A DNA stretch of 64,000 nt from Bacillus sp. DNRA2 (lineage in GTDB: Bacteria > Bacillota > Bacilli > Bacillales > Cytobacillaceae), in assembly GCF_012843265.1 (NCBI RefSeq), contig NZ_JABAIT010000010.1:1-64000 (forward strand), in the 5' to 3' direction. Both the position numbers and the translations under genes were made by a program. The notes under the pieces were generated by a model. The model made no database searches, was not told the DNA's origin, and worked only from the letters and a program-made list of their open reading frames with translations. Positions 31,957-40,965 of the stretch are shown piece after piece; position 1 is the first letter of the stretch; each line of letters begins with the position of its first letter.

Positions 31957-32730
31957 TTAAACCACCTTAGCTTCAGTGTGTAGCAGTTGAACAAGTTCTT
32001 TCACTTGATCAGCAATTTCGCCAGATAGAACTTTCCCTGCTTCTTTTTGAGCCGGCAAATAAATTTCAATTGTTTTTGTTTTTGGAGCCACATCATCTTC
32101 ATCAAGATCTAAATCATCTAGTTCAAGCTCTTCTAATGGCTTCTTCTTCGCTTTCATGATACCTGGTAATGATGGGTAGCGAGGTTCGTTTAAGCCTTGT
32201 TGAGCAGTTACTAGTAAAGGTAATGAAGTTTCGATTATTTCAGAATCTCCTTCAACATCACGTGTAACTGTTGCATTTGTTCCATCGATTTCTAATTTTG
32301 TAATGGTTGTTACGTATGGGATATCTAGCAATTCAGCAACGCGTGGACCAACTTGGCCAGACCCGCCATCGATTGCAACGTTACCGGCAATGATTAACTC
32401 TGCATCTTTATCTTTTAAATATTCAGCAATGATTTTTGCAGTAGAAAATTGATCAGACGACTCTAGATCATCTTCAGTGTTAATTAAAACAGCTTTATCA
32501 GCACCCATAGCTAATGCAGTACGTAATTGCTTTTCAGCTTCTTCATTTCCAACTGAAATGACAGTCACTTCGCCGCCTTTAGCATCGCGAACTTGAATGG
32601 CTTCTTCAATTGCGTATTCATCGTATGGGTTAATGATGAATTCTGCACCATCTTCGTTAATTTTCCCACCGGAAATGGTGATTTTTTCTTCAGTATCGAA
32701 GGTTCTTTTCATCAATACATAAATGTTCAT
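31957..32730 (-). CDS. etfB: Electron transfer flavoprotein beta subunit
   Basis: This is the partner of EtfA, 257 residues, which binds AMP and contacts dehydrogenases. The N-terminal MNIYVLMKRTFDTEEKI and the recognition-loop region near residue 180-200 (QGLNEPRYPSLPGIMKAKKK) are typical. An acidic stretch near residues 205-218 is also present. It lies 93 bp after fadB in the fadR-fadB-etfB-etfA operon. Confidence 0.95.
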   Translation of the reverse strand: MNIYVLMKRTFDTEEKITISGGKINEDGAEFIINPYDEYAIEEAIQVRDAKGGEVTVISVGNEEAEKQLRTALAMGADKAVLINTEDDLESSDQFSTAKIIAEYLKDKDAELIIAGNVAIDGGSGQVGPRVAELLDIPYVTTITKLEIDGTNATVTRDVEGDSEIIETSLPLLVTAQQGLNEPRYPSLPGIMKAKKKPLEELELDDLDLDEDDVAPKTKTIEIYLPAQKEAGKVLSGEIADQVKELVQLLHTEAKVV

Positions 32731-32823
32731 TTAGTTTCCCTCCTGAAAATAATGTCGTTAATTGTCGGAACATTGTACAAGTTCCAAAGATTGCGAAAAT
32801 TCTTATTAAAAAATTTTGCTGGA

Positions 32824-33597
32824 TTATTTACCAACGAAATTTGGTTCACGTTTATCTATAAATGCAGTGATACCTTCTTGACCGTCTGCAGAATCAAACA
32901 CTCGCCCGAATAACACAGCTTCACGTTCTACACCAGCATGGAATTTTTCTGGTTTATTGTAGCTGAACAGTTCTAAAATTGCTTTGACAGCAATTGGGCT
33001 CTTTTTCGCGATTTGACTAGCAATTTTATAAGTATTTTCCATTAAATCAGCTTCTGGATAAGCTTGGTTAGCAAGACCTGCTTGTACAGCTTCGACACCT
33101 GTAATTGGCGTGCTTGTTAAAAGCATTTGTGCAGCCTTAGCTGTGCCAACAAAGCGAGGAAGACGCTGACTTCCAGCGAACCCTGGAATTAATCCAAGCT
33201 GTAATTCTGGTAATCCTAATTTAGCTGTTTCAGTTACAAGACGGAAATGACAAGCCATTGCAAGCTCTAAGCCCCCACCAAGTGCTGCGCCATGAACAGC
33301 GGCGATGATTGGCTTATCGAAGTTTTCCATTCGCTCGAACAGATTTTGACCTAGACGAGCTAACTCGCTGAATTGTTCGCCAGTTTCAATCGTAGTGAAT
33401 TCTTTAATATCAGCACCTGCTGAGAAGAAACGTCCTTCACCATGAATGACAATTACTCCTACATTTTCGTCGTGCTCTAATTCATCTAACACAAGCGCTA
33501 ATTCTCTTAATACTTGTGAAGAAAGTGCATTTGCCGGACCCTTTGCAATTGTAATCGTTGCAATCCGATTTTCTGTGGACCATTTTAAAAATTCCAC
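32824..33597 (-). CDS. fadB: Enoyl-CoA hydratase FadB/YsiB
   Basis: This crotonase-family enzyme of 257 residues hydrates trans-2-enoyl-CoA in beta-oxidation. The oxyanion-hole segment FSAGADIKEF is near residue 65 and the catalytic region AAVHGAALGGGLELAMACHFRL near residue 100. The catalytic glutamates are at ELQLGLIPG. I placed the start at the GTG at 33597, with AAGGAGGGG six bases upstream. An in-frame extension to 33630 reads through that ribosome-binding site. It follows fadR closely and equals B. subtilis ysiB. Confidence 0.93.
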   Translation of the reverse strand: MEFLKWSTENRIATITIAKGPANALSSQVLRELALVLDELEHDENVGVIVIHGEGRFFSAGADIKEFTTIETGEQFSELARLGQNLFERMENFDKPIIAAVHGAALGGGLELAMACHFRLVTETAKLGLPELQLGLIPGFAGSQRLPRFVGTAKAAQMLLTSTPITGVEAVQAGLANQAYPEADLMENTYKIASQIAKKSPIAVKAILELFSYNKPEKFHAGVEREAVLFGRVFDSADGQEGITAFIDKREPNFVGK

Positions 33598-33636
33598 TTC
33601 TTTCCCCTCCTTGCTAGGTTTGTGTGCCATTTTTTT

Positions 33637-34221
33637 CTATTGCTTCCCACAACCATGTAACAATAAATGTTGTACTTTTGGGGCCAGCGCTTTGAGATCA
33701 TATTTTTGCTCATTCATAACCCAAGTTGTAATCGTTTCATCAATCGTGCCAAAGATCATTTGTCGAGCTAGTCTGGTATCGAGGGTTGGTGAAAATTCGC
33801 CATTGTCGATGCCTTCCTGCAAAATTTGATCTACAGCCTTTAAATACCCTTTGAGTACATCACTAAGCTGCAGTCGTAGTTCAATATTAGCTTGTCTTAG
33901 CTCAAGCTGTGTGACCCTCGCTAAATGGTGATCTTTCGACAGCATGTCAAAATGGGACTCAACCAATACTAATAATTTCTCTGCTGCGGTTTGAAATCCT
34001 GCAATTTTTGTCTGAACATTTTCTACAAAATTCCCCATTTTTTCCTGAAAGAGAGAGATTAGAATATCATCTTTATTTTTAAAATAAAGATAAATGGTAC
34101 CGTCTGCCACCCCTGCTTGCTTGGCGATTTTTGACACTTGCGCCTGGTGGTAGCCGTTTTCGGCAATCACTATTACCGCTGCATCAATAATCTGTCGATA
34201 TTTCGGTTTATCTTTTTTCAC
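33637..34221 (-). CDS. fadR: Fatty-acid degradation repressor FadR (TetR family)
   Basis: This 194-residue TetR-family repressor has an N-terminal helix-turn-helix (AENGYHQAQVSKIAKQAGVADGTIYLYFKNKDD, about 17-50) and a helical ligand domain. In B. subtilis FadR (YsiA) represses beta-oxidation genes and is released by long-chain acyl-CoA. The start is a GTG at 34221 behind AGGAGAG. A near-perfect FadR operator lies about 50 bp upstream, so it should repress its own operon (fadR-fadB-etfBA). Confidence 0.94.
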   Translation of the reverse strand: MKKDKPKYRQIIDAAVIVIAENGYHQAQVSKIAKQAGVADGTIYLYFKNKDDILISLFQEKMGNFVENVQTKIAGFQTAAEKLLVLVESHFDMLSKDHHLARVTQLELRQANIELRLQLSDVLKGYLKAVDQILQEGIDNGEFSPTLDTRLARQMIFGTIDETITTWVMNEQKYDLKALAPKVQHLLLHGCGKQ

Positions 34222-34269
34222 GATAATCTCTCCTCTTAAGAGATGTATGTATTGGGGTCATTTATAGAT

Positions 34270-34287
34270 TGAATGAATAACCATTCA
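34270..34287. promoter_or_regulatory. FadR operator
   Basis: TGAATGAATAACCATTCA matches the B. subtilis FadR consensus TGAATGAMTANTCATTCA at 17 of 18 positions. It lies just downstream of the -10 box of the fadR promoter, so bound FadR would block initiation or early elongation. Confidence 0.85.
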
Positions 34288-34295
34288 TTAGTTTT

Positions 34296-34324
34296 ACTAT
34301 AATATTCAGAAAATTATCTGTCAA
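34296..34324 (-). promoter_or_regulatory. Sigma-A promoter of fadR with embedded CodY box
   Basis: On the minus strand TTGACA (34319-34324), 17 bp and TATAGT (34296-34301) form a strong promoter. The spacer contains AATTTTCTGAATATT (34301-34315), 14 of 15 matches to the CodY consensus AATTTTCWGAAAATT. The FadR operator follows directly downstream. Confidence 0.75.
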
Positions 34325-34347
34325 TAAAATCGGGGCTTTCATGACGA

Positions 34348-34379
34348 TAAAAAAAAGCCGAAATTTCGGCTTTTTTTTA
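34348..34379. terminator. Terminator after lcfA
   Basis: AAAAAAAAGCCGAAA and its exact complement form a fully symmetric hairpin with A and T runs, active in either direction. It separates lcfA from the fadR promoter, so the two units are transcribed separately. Confidence 0.9.
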
Positions 34380-34391
34380 CAAAACTAGCGA

Positions 34392-36098
34392 TTATGCGTG
34401 CTTTTCATCATCGTGATTTTTGAGGCTGCGCAACCGTTCCTCCGTAACCAACGCCCTTCTTAAAATTTTGCCGATTGCAGTTTTTGGAAGCTCCTGTCGA
34501 AATTCATATAGCCGTGGAACCTTATAAGCTGCTAAATGGATACGGCTAAAATGATCCAACTCTGTTTCAGTGACTTTGGCATTCTCCTTCAGAACAATAT
34601 AAGCCTTAACCGTCTCGCCGCGATAAGGGTCTGGCACGCCGCAAGCGACAACCTCAGCAATAGCTTCATGCTGATATAACACCTCTTCAATCTCACGCGG
34701 GTAAATATTAAAGCCACCAGCTATGATCAAATCTTTTTTGCGATCGACGACATAAAAGTATCCATTTTCGTCCATATAACCTAAATCACCTGTTAATAAC
34801 CAGCCGTTGCGAAAAGTTTCAGCAGTTTCTTCTGGTCGATTCCAATACCCCTTCATTACTTGGGGACCTTTTATCGCAATTTCGCCAATTTCACCGATTG
34901 GTACTGGCTCACCCGTTTCGAGTGATTGTATCTGGGCATCAGTATCAGGAAATGGCACACCAATGCTACCTTTAACACGATTTCCCCAAAGAAAATTGGC
35001 ATGAGTAACCGGAGAAGTTTCCGATAGCCCATAACCTTCAACAAGTTTTCCGCCAGTTACCCCCTCAAACTGCTGCTGAATTTCTACTGGTAATGGGGCA
35101 GAGCCGCTGATACAGGCTTCGATTGAGGAGAGATTATATTTTTTAATATCAGGATGATTGAGTAGTCCAATATAGATAGTTGGAGCACCTGGGAATAGAG
35201 TTGGTTTTTGTGATTGGATTGTTTTTAGGGCTGTAAGGGGATCAAATTTTGGGAGTAAGACGATTTTATGGGCATCGATTATTGCTAGGAGCATAACCGT
35301 CGTCATTCCATAGACATGGAAAAATGGCACAATCCCAAGCAAAGTTTCCTCTCCAGGCTTAGCTTTAAAGAGCCACGCCTTACACATAATTGTATTGGCA
35401 GCAAGATTTTGATGAGTGAGCATCACTCCCTTTGGCAACCCCGTCGTACCTCCAGTGTATTGAAGAACGGCTAAATCTTCTGCAATCTGTATTTCCGGAA
35501 TCGTGATTTGATTCATTGGCATTTTAAGTATCTCCGTTAATAAGTGGTGATTCCCTTCATGCTTAACATGAACCACAAGACCATATTGTTTTTTTTGGAT
35601 AAACGGATAGATGAGATTTTTCGGGAAGGGAAGAAAATCTTTGATAGCGGTTACAATGATATGCTGTATTTCGGTCCTTTGTCTGACTTTTGCCACGCGG
35701 GGAAACAAGATATCCAAACAAATAATTGCTCTAGCCCCTGAGTCCTTCATTTGATACTCTAGCTCCCGCTCTGTATAGAGGGGATTCGTTTGAACCACTA
35801 CTCCGCCAGCCAGCAAAATTCCGAAAAAGCCAATGACAGCTTGTGGGGTGTTAGGGAGCATAATGGCGACGCGATCACCCTTTTTGATTCCAAGCTTCTG
35901 TAAATAACCTGCAAGATGCAACGCTGATTGGTAAAGCTGTTGATAGGTTAATTTTTTACCCATAAAATGAGTTGCGATTTTACTAGGATAATTAGCGGCT
36001 GCACGCTGTAAATATTCATGTATAGGAATACCATCATAGGTGAGATGTGCGGGAATTTCGTTCGGATACTGCTTCAACCACGGTCTAAAATCACTCAA
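34392..36098 (-). CDS. lcfA: Long-chain fatty acid-CoA ligase LcfA
   Basis: This AMP-forming acyl-CoA synthetase of 568 residues activates long-chain fatty acids for beta-oxidation. The P-loop-like signature YTGGTTGLPKGVMLTH is near residue 218. The motifs VEGYGLSETSPVTH and GWLLTGDLGYMDENGYFYVVDRKKD follow, and the C-terminal catalytic lysine is in KTAIGKILRR. The start is a TTG at 36098 with AAGGAGGG upstream. A terminator-like hairpin ends only about 14 bases before that ribosome-binding site. The gene heads the fad cluster as in B. subtilis. Confidence 0.95.
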   Translation of the reverse strand: MSDFRPWLKQYPNEIPAHLTYDGIPIHEYLQRAAANYPSKIATHFMGKKLTYQQLYQSALHLAGYLQKLGIKKGDRVAIMLPNTPQAVIGFFGILLAGGVVVQTNPLYTERELEYQMKDSGARAIICLDILFPRVAKVRQRTEIQHIIVTAIKDFLPFPKNLIYPFIQKKQYGLVVHVKHEGNHHLLTEILKMPMNQITIPEIQIAEDLAVLQYTGGTTGLPKGVMLTHQNLAANTIMCKAWLFKAKPGEETLLGIVPFFHVYGMTTVMLLAIIDAHKIVLLPKFDPLTALKTIQSQKPTLFPGAPTIYIGLLNHPDIKKYNLSSIEACISGSAPLPVEIQQQFEGVTGGKLVEGYGLSETSPVTHANFLWGNRVKGSIGVPFPDTDAQIQSLETGEPVPIGEIGEIAIKGPQVMKGYWNRPEETAETFRNGWLLTGDLGYMDENGYFYVVDRKKDLIIAGGFNIYPREIEEVLYQHEAIAEVVACGVPDPYRGETVKAYIVLKENAKVTETELDHFSRIHLAAYKVPRLYEFRQELPKTAIGKILRRALVTEERLRSLKNHDDEKHA

Positions 36099-36125
36099 AC
36101 TTGTTCCCTCCTTGTTGTTTCCTTA

Positions 36126-36158
36126 GAAAAAAGGAGGCTGACCTATTTGTCATCCTCC
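36126..36158 (-). terminator. Terminator-like hairpin directly upstream of lcfA
   Basis: On the minus strand GGAGGATGAC and GTCAGCCTCC form a stem around a short loop, followed by TTTTTT. It lies 8 bp after the microprotein stop and about 14 bases before the lcfA ribosome-binding site. CCTCCTT at its 3' side is complementary to AAGGAGG of that site. Confidence 0.75.
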
Positions 36159-36166
36159 CTAGATTC

Positions 36167-36250
36167 TTATGCAAAAAACAACAAATAAATGAGTCCAATC
36201 AATATGAATGCACCGCAAAGTACAAACAGTATCTTCGCCAAATTCTCCAT
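36167..36250 (-). CDS. Putative 27-residue membrane microprotein
   Basis: This short open reading frame of 27 codons starts with ATG at 36250 and ends with TAA. AAGGAGAGGG lies upstream at a good distance. The product begins MENLAKILF, and residues 5-26 are one hydrophobic helix, with acidic and basic residues only at the N-terminus. It starts 15 bp after yshE ends and is followed at once by a terminator hairpin, so it looks like the last gene of the mutS2-side operon. I do not recognise a family. It could be a small membrane partner of YshE or chance; the ribosome-binding site and hydrophobic pattern favour a real gene. Confidence 0.6.
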   Translation of the reverse strand: MENLAKILFVLCGAFILIGLIYLLFFA

Positions 36251-36264
36251 TTGTTTCCCTCTCC

Positions 36265-36672
36265 TTACGAAATCCCTGCCCCAATTACAAAGGACAAACC
36301 AATTGAAATCATCATTGAAATGAAACCGACAGCACGGTTATCATTCTTAATTTCTTCATCTATTTTAAATGATGGAGTTAAAAATTCAAAAATAAAATAG
36401 CTTGCAAGGAGAAGGATAAAGCCAAAAATCCCCCAGCTGATCATCGTGATGAGAGAATCATGCTGCATGATTGTATGTCGAAAAATATTAGCGATACCAA
36501 AAATCTTCCCACCAGTAGCCATCGCCACAGCCAGATTTCCATTTTTAATTTCAACCCAGTTTTTATACTTTGTCACAAGCTCAAAAACGGCTAAAAAAAC
36601 AACCAAACAAAGTATGACGACGCTATAATAAGCCGCAATTGCCACGTATTCATTTTCCCAAAACTGATTCAT
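36265..36672 (-). CDS. yshE: DUF350 membrane protein YshE
   Basis: This 135-residue protein has four hydrophobic segments (about 11-33, 49-62, 74-97 and 112-134) and the DUF350 pattern, with NGNLAVAMATGGKIFGIANIF in the first half and NDNRAVGFISMMISIGLSFV in the second. The two halves look like an internal duplication. The function is unknown; relatives are inner-membrane proteins. I prefer the ATG at 36672, though a GTG nine bases earlier is possible. It lies 31 bp after mutS2, as in B. subtilis. Confidence 0.85.
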   Translation of the reverse strand: MNQFWENEYVAIAAYYSVVILCLVVFLAVFELVTKYKNWVEIKNGNLAVAMATGGKIFGIANIFRHTIMQHDSLITMISWGIFGFILLLASYFIFEFLTPSFKIDEEIKNDNRAVGFISMMISIGLSFVIGAGIS

Positions 36673-36703
36673 CCTTACCACTCATCCTTCTTGGCGCCTG
36701 ACA

Positions 36704-39061
36704 TTACTTAAATTCTACAATCGTCACACCTGTTCCACCTTCACCGGCATCGCCAAAACGAATGCTTTTAACAGAGCGGTGATTTCTCAAGTATTCTTGA
36801 ACACCTTGCCTTAGCGCCCCCGTACCTTTTCCATGAATAATCGACACACGTGGGTAGCCTGCAAGCAAGGCGTCATCAATGTATTTTTCGACACGCATTA
36901 ACGCATTTTCAAACCGTTCTCCGCGCAAATCTAGCTCAAGGCTGACATGATAATCTCTGCCCTTGACAGTGGCAAGATGACGCTTTTCCTCTTGCTTTGG
37001 TGTGCTCAAATACTCGAGGTCAGTTTCTTCAACTTTCATTTTTAAAATCCCGATTTGAACCTCCCAATGGCCATCAGACTTTTTAGCTAAAAGAGTACCT
37101 TTCTGACCAAAGCTTAACACCTTCACTTCATCGCCCGTTGTAAGTACATGCTTTTTACTTGCAGTCTTCACTGGAGACTTTTTCGCTGGTAATGCTGGTG
37201 AGGCTTCTTCGAGACGTTTGCGTGCTTCGATTAGCTCATGCTCCTTCACTTCGGCCTGCTTGTCAATCCGCAACTTCCGTAAATCGCGGATAATGTGCTC
37301 CGCTTCTGCCTTCGCTTTCGAGACAAGTTCTTGAGCTTCCTCAGCAGCTTTTTCAAAAAGTTGATCCTTGTGCTCGTAGAAAGAAATCATTTCCTTTTGC
37401 AAATCTTTATGAAGCATTTCAGCATTACGAAGTAAATCATTGGCCTCTTCTTCCTCTGTTTCAGCAAGACGTCTTGATTCTTCAAGTGAAGCAATCATGT
37501 TTTCAATCTGATTTGTATCTGCACTGATATGTGTTCGAGCGCTTTCAATTACACTCTCATCCAACCCTAGTCTGCGTGAGATTTCAAAGGCGTTGCTTCG
37601 TCCAGGTACTCCAATCAACAGTTTATAAGTCGGACTTAGCGTTTCTACATCGAATTCGACACTGGCATTGCTAACCCCTTCCCGATTGTAGCCATAGGCT
37701 TTGAGTTCAGGATAGTGTGTTGTAGCAATGACCTTGGCACCACGTTTATAAACTTCATCCAAAATCGAAATAGCTAGTGCAGCACCTTCCTGTGGATCGG
37801 TGCCAGCTCCAAGCTCATCGAATAGAACAAGACTGTTCGATTCGACCCGTTTTAAGATATCCACAATATTAACCATATGCGAAGAAAACGTACTTAAGCT
37901 TTGCTCAATCGACTGTTCATCACCGATATCTGCATAAACCTCATCAAAAACAGCCATCTCCGAGCCATCGAGTGCTGGAATCTGCAAACCAGCCTGGGCC
38001 ATTAGTGTACACAACCCCACCGTTTTCAATGTTACTGTTTTACCGCCTGTATTTGGCCCGGTTATCACGATTGTCGAAAAATCAATTCCAATCATGATGT
38101 CGTTTGCCACCACTTCTTTGATTGGGATTAATGGGTGGCGTGCTTTATTCAACGAGATTTTTCCTTCATGATTCATTAATGGCTTTGAGCCCTTTATGCG
38201 TTTGCCATAACGGGCTTTTGCGAACATAAAATCAAGCTCAGCTAACACGTCAACAATTGTTTCTAGTTCAGGTTGATTTTCAGCCACTTTACCAGTTAAT
38301 TGAATCAAAATACGTTCGATTTCCTGTTCTTCTTTTAGACGGATTGCTTGTAATTCATTATTTAATTCAACAACGGATTGTGGTTCGATAAATAATGTTT
38401 GTCCTGATGCACTTTGGTCGTGAATAATTCCGCCATAATGGCTGCGATATTCTTGTTTCACCGGAATGACAAAGCGATCATTACGAATGGTGATCAGGGC
38501 ATCTGAAAGCATTTTTGCAGCATTAGAAGACCGAATCATGCTCTCAAGTTTCTCGCGAACGCGCGCTTCCTTTGAGCGAAGTTGATGTCTTAACGAACGA
38601 AGTGTCTCACTCGCACCATCCAATACTTCCCCATTGTCGTCAATCGCCATTTTTATCGATTGCTCAAGCTCAGCTAAAACGATCATTTGCGCGGCAAACT
38701 CAACGAGAATCGGGATAATAACCCCTTCCTCGGCTACATCATCAATAAACCGCTTCATTTGGCGGCTGGCATGGATGGTGCTTGCCACCTGCATTAATTC
38801 GTAAGGACTTAAAGTTCCACCAATTACAGCACGTTTAACATGCGCACGCACATCAAAAATACCCCCAAGTGGTACATTGCCTTTAAGCCTGAGCACATTT
38901 GCTGCCTCGTCTGTTTCTTCTTGAAGTCTGACTACCTCCGCAAAGTCTGATGAGGGGATGAGCTTTTCTGTTTTATCACGGCCTAACGAAGACGAAACAT
39001 GCTCAAGTAATTGTTCTTTAATTTTATTAAATTCTAATACTCTCAGTACTCGTTCGTGCAC
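36704..39061 (-). CDS. mutS2: Endonuclease MutS2
   Basis: This MutS-family ATPase has 785 residues and a C-terminal Smr nuclease domain. In Bacillus it acts on recombination intermediates and on stalled or collided ribosomes, not in mismatch repair. It lacks the MutS mismatch-reading domain. The core and lever regions lead to Walker A GPNTGGKT near residue 335 and Walker [14 protein letters not shown] coiled coil rich in glutamate and lysine spans about 510-610. The Smr domain near the end has [12 protein letters not shown] and HGKGTGALR. The start is a GTG at 39061 with AAGGAGGT; the upstream extension runs into a dispersed repeat. Confidence 0.95.
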   Translation of the reverse strand: MHERVLRVLEFNKIKEQLLEHVSSSLGRDKTEKLIPSSDFAEVVRLQEETDEAANVLRLKGNVPLGGIFDVRAHVKRAVIGGTLSPYELMQVASTIHASRQMKRFIDDVAEEGVIIPILVEFAAQMIVLAELEQSIKMAIDDNGEVLDGASETLRSLRHQLRSKEARVREKLESMIRSSNAAKMLSDALITIRNDRFVIPVKQEYRSHYGGIIHDQSASGQTLFIEPQSVVELNNELQAIRLKEEQEIERILIQLTGKVAENQPELETIVDVLAELDFMFAKARYGKRIKGSKPLMNHEGKISLNKARHPLIPIKEVVANDIMIGIDFSTIVITGPNTGGKTVTLKTVGLCTLMAQAGLQIPALDGSEMAVFDEVYADIGDEQSIEQSLSTFSSHMVNIVDILKRVESNSLVLFDELGAGTDPQEGAALAISILDEVYKRGAKVIATTHYPELKAYGYNREGVSNASVEFDVETLSPTYKLLIGVPGRSNAFEISRRLGLDESVIESARTHISADTNQIENMIASLEESRRLAETEEEEANDLLRNAEMLHKDLQKEMISFYEHKDQLFEKAAEEAQELVSKAKAEAEHIIRDLRKLRIDKQAEVKEHELIEARKRLEEASPALPAKKSPVKTASKKHVLTTGDEVKVLSFGQKGTLLAKKSDGHWEVQIGILKMKVEETDLEYLSTPKQEEKRHLATVKGRDYHVSLELDLRGERFENALMRVEKYIDDALLAGYPRVSIIHGKGTGALRQGVQEYLRNHRSVKSIRFGDAGEGGTGVTIVEFK

Positions 39062-39080
39062 GGAGCGAACCTCCTTTATC

Positions 39081-39130
39081 AAAAGCGTAAGCGCCTTGCT
39101 CAGGGGCGACAGGCACAAGACGCTAATCCA
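39081..39130. repeat. Partial copy of the dispersed palindromic repeat
   Basis: AAAAGCGTAAGCGCC followed by GGGGCGACAGGCACAAGACG matches the left half of the full copies at 9788 and 59836. It fills the gap between polX and mutS2, directly upstream of the mutS2 ribosome-binding site. Confidence 0.75.
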
Positions 39131-39148
39131 TGTCTATTAGTAAATTAT

Positions 39149-40867
39149 TTAATCATTTCGCTTTAAAAATGCCAGTAAGTCTTCAGTAGGTAAAGCGTTT
39201 AACACCGATGATTTCTTTACCCAGCCCTTTTTGGCTACAGCAGCTCCGATTTCCATATGATTTAACGTATCAATTTTATGTGCGTCTGTGTTTATTACCA
39301 ACATGACGTGGGCTTCCTGTGCTTTTCGTAAATATTCAGGAGCCAGGTCCAGTCGATGTGGATTTGCGTTTAGTTCCAACGCAGTGTTGGTTTCCTTGGC
39401 TAATTGAATAAGCATCTCCATATCCACCTCATAGCCTTCACGTCGCCCAATTAATCTTCCGGTTGGATGGGCAATAATATCTACATGGGCATTTTTCAGG
39501 GCTGTCCGTAAGCGTTCCATGATCTTTTCCTTTGATTGTGAAAAAGAAGAATGAATAGACGCAATGACTATATCCATTTCCGCTAACAATTCGTCATCGT
39601 AATCGAGACTACCATCTGGTAAAATATCCATTTCGACTCCTGAAAGAATCGTGAAATCTTCGTATTGCTCATTTAAACGTTTTATCTCCTCACGCTGCTT
39701 CCTCAGACGTTCAGGTGATAATCCGTTTGCCACCTTTAAATATTGCGAGTGATCGGTAATTGCCATATATTGATATCCTCGAGCGCGACAAGCATTAACC
39801 ATTTCCTCAATCGAATAGGCCCCATCACTCCATGTTGAATGCATATGAAGGTCACCCTTTATCTCCTCAACTGAAATGAGTTCCATATCCACGCTGTACT
39901 CATCAACCTCAGTTCCATCCTCACGTATTTCCGGTGGAAAATGCGGTAAGCCAAAATGCGCATAAAACTCCGCTTCGCTAGTAAAGGTGGTCATTTCACC
40001 TGTTTCGACATTTTCAACCCCATATTCACTGATTTTTTCACCACGCTCTTTGGCAAGCTGTCTCATTTTAATATTATGGTCCTTCGAGCCAGTAAAATGA
40101 TGAAGTGTGGAGGCAAACTGTTCAGGTGTCACAATCCGAAAATCAACCGAAACATCATAGCTAAAGGCAAATGTTAACGACACCTTCGTATGACCGGCTG
40201 CAATGATTTCTTTAATATTAGCAAGCTTAAGCAACTGTTCCTTAATGACCTCAGGCTGATTTGTTGCGATGATAAAATCTAAATCCTTGATCGTTTCCTT
40301 CATGCGGCGCAGGCTACCAGCCCGTGAATATTGAACAATCCCTGCAAACTGGTCAAGTTGTGCTTCGATTGATTCCGCTATTGGCAGCATGTAAGCGATT
40401 GGTAGTCGTTCCGGTCTATTCCCCACCTCTAAAATAGAAGCGAGAATTTTCTCTTCTGTTTTTTTACCAAAGCCAGCTAAAGCCTGAACTTTACCGGCTC
40501 GGCATGCCGCTTCTAAGTCAGCGACATTCTCTATTCCCAGCTCCTTATAGAGCTTAGCAATCTTTTTCCCACCTAATCCTGGTAGCTGCAAAAGCGGAAT
40601 TAGGCCTGTTGGAACCTCTTCCTTTAACTGCTGCAGGACGCTAGAAGTTCTCGTTTCTATGTATTCAGTAATCACAGCAGCCGTTCCCTTACCAATACCG
40701 GCAAGGGCGGTAAAATCAGCTATTTCTGTCAAACTGCGGTCATCTGCCTCAAGGGCTGCTGCTGCTTTTCGAAATGCGGCTGTTTTAAATGTATTTTCAC
40801 CTTTAAGTTCCATATAGACGGCAATCGTTTCCAACAAACGAATAATATCCTTTTTGTTAGCTTCCAA
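39149..40867 (-). CDS. polX: DNA polymerase X family protein with PHP domain (PolX/YshC)
   Basis: This bacterial family X DNA polymerase is thought to act in base-excision and gap repair. It has about 572 residues. Helix-hairpin-helix motifs (GIGKGTAAVITEYI and LPGLGGKKIAKLYKELG) lie in the first 120 residues. The nucleotidyltransferase region has GSLRRMKETIKDLDFIIAT with catalytic aspartates near residue 200. The C-terminal PHP domain (from about 335) starts with DLHMHSTWSDGA and contains the metal ligands for 3'-5' exonuclease activity. A TTG at 40867 gives the N-terminus MEANKKDIIRLLE that matches B. subtilis; a GTG at 40876 is also possible. Confidence 0.93.
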   Translation of the reverse strand: MEANKKDIIRLLETIAVYMELKGENTFKTAAFRKAAAALEADDRSLTEIADFTALAGIGKGTAAVITEYIETRTSSVLQQLKEEVPTGLIPLLQLPGLGGKKIAKLYKELGIENVADLEAACRAGKVQALAGFGKKTEEKILASILEVGNRPERLPIAYMLPIAESIEAQLDQFAGIVQYSRAGSLRRMKETIKDLDFIIATNQPEVIKEQLLKLANIKEIIAAGHTKVSLTFAFSYDVSVDFRIVTPEQFASTLHHFTGSKDHNIKMRQLAKERGEKISEYGVENVETGEMTTFTSEAEFYAHFGLPHFPPEIREDGTEVDEYSVDMELISVEEIKGDLHMHSTWSDGAYSIEEMVNACRARGYQYMAITDHSQYLKVANGLSPERLRKQREEIKRLNEQYEDFTILSGVEMDILPDGSLDYDDELLAEMDIVIASIHSSFSQSKEKIMERLRTALKNAHVDIIAHPTGRLIGRREGYEVDMEMLIQLAKETNTALELNANPHRLDLAPEYLRKAQEAHVMLVINTDAHKIDTLNHMEIGAAVAKKGWVKKSSVLNALPTEDLLAFLKRND

Positions 40868-40965
40868 AAAGCTCACCTACTTTCGAGTGGTACTGCACTT
40901 ACGCTTTTCTTATTATCATATCCTTTACATAGAAAAACTTCTCTTGTGAAGAGAAGTTTGCCATT

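Noticed and set aside
36101-36200. FadR operator upstream of lcfA
   Set aside because: Single half-sites such as TGAATG occur, but I found no palindrome near the consensus.
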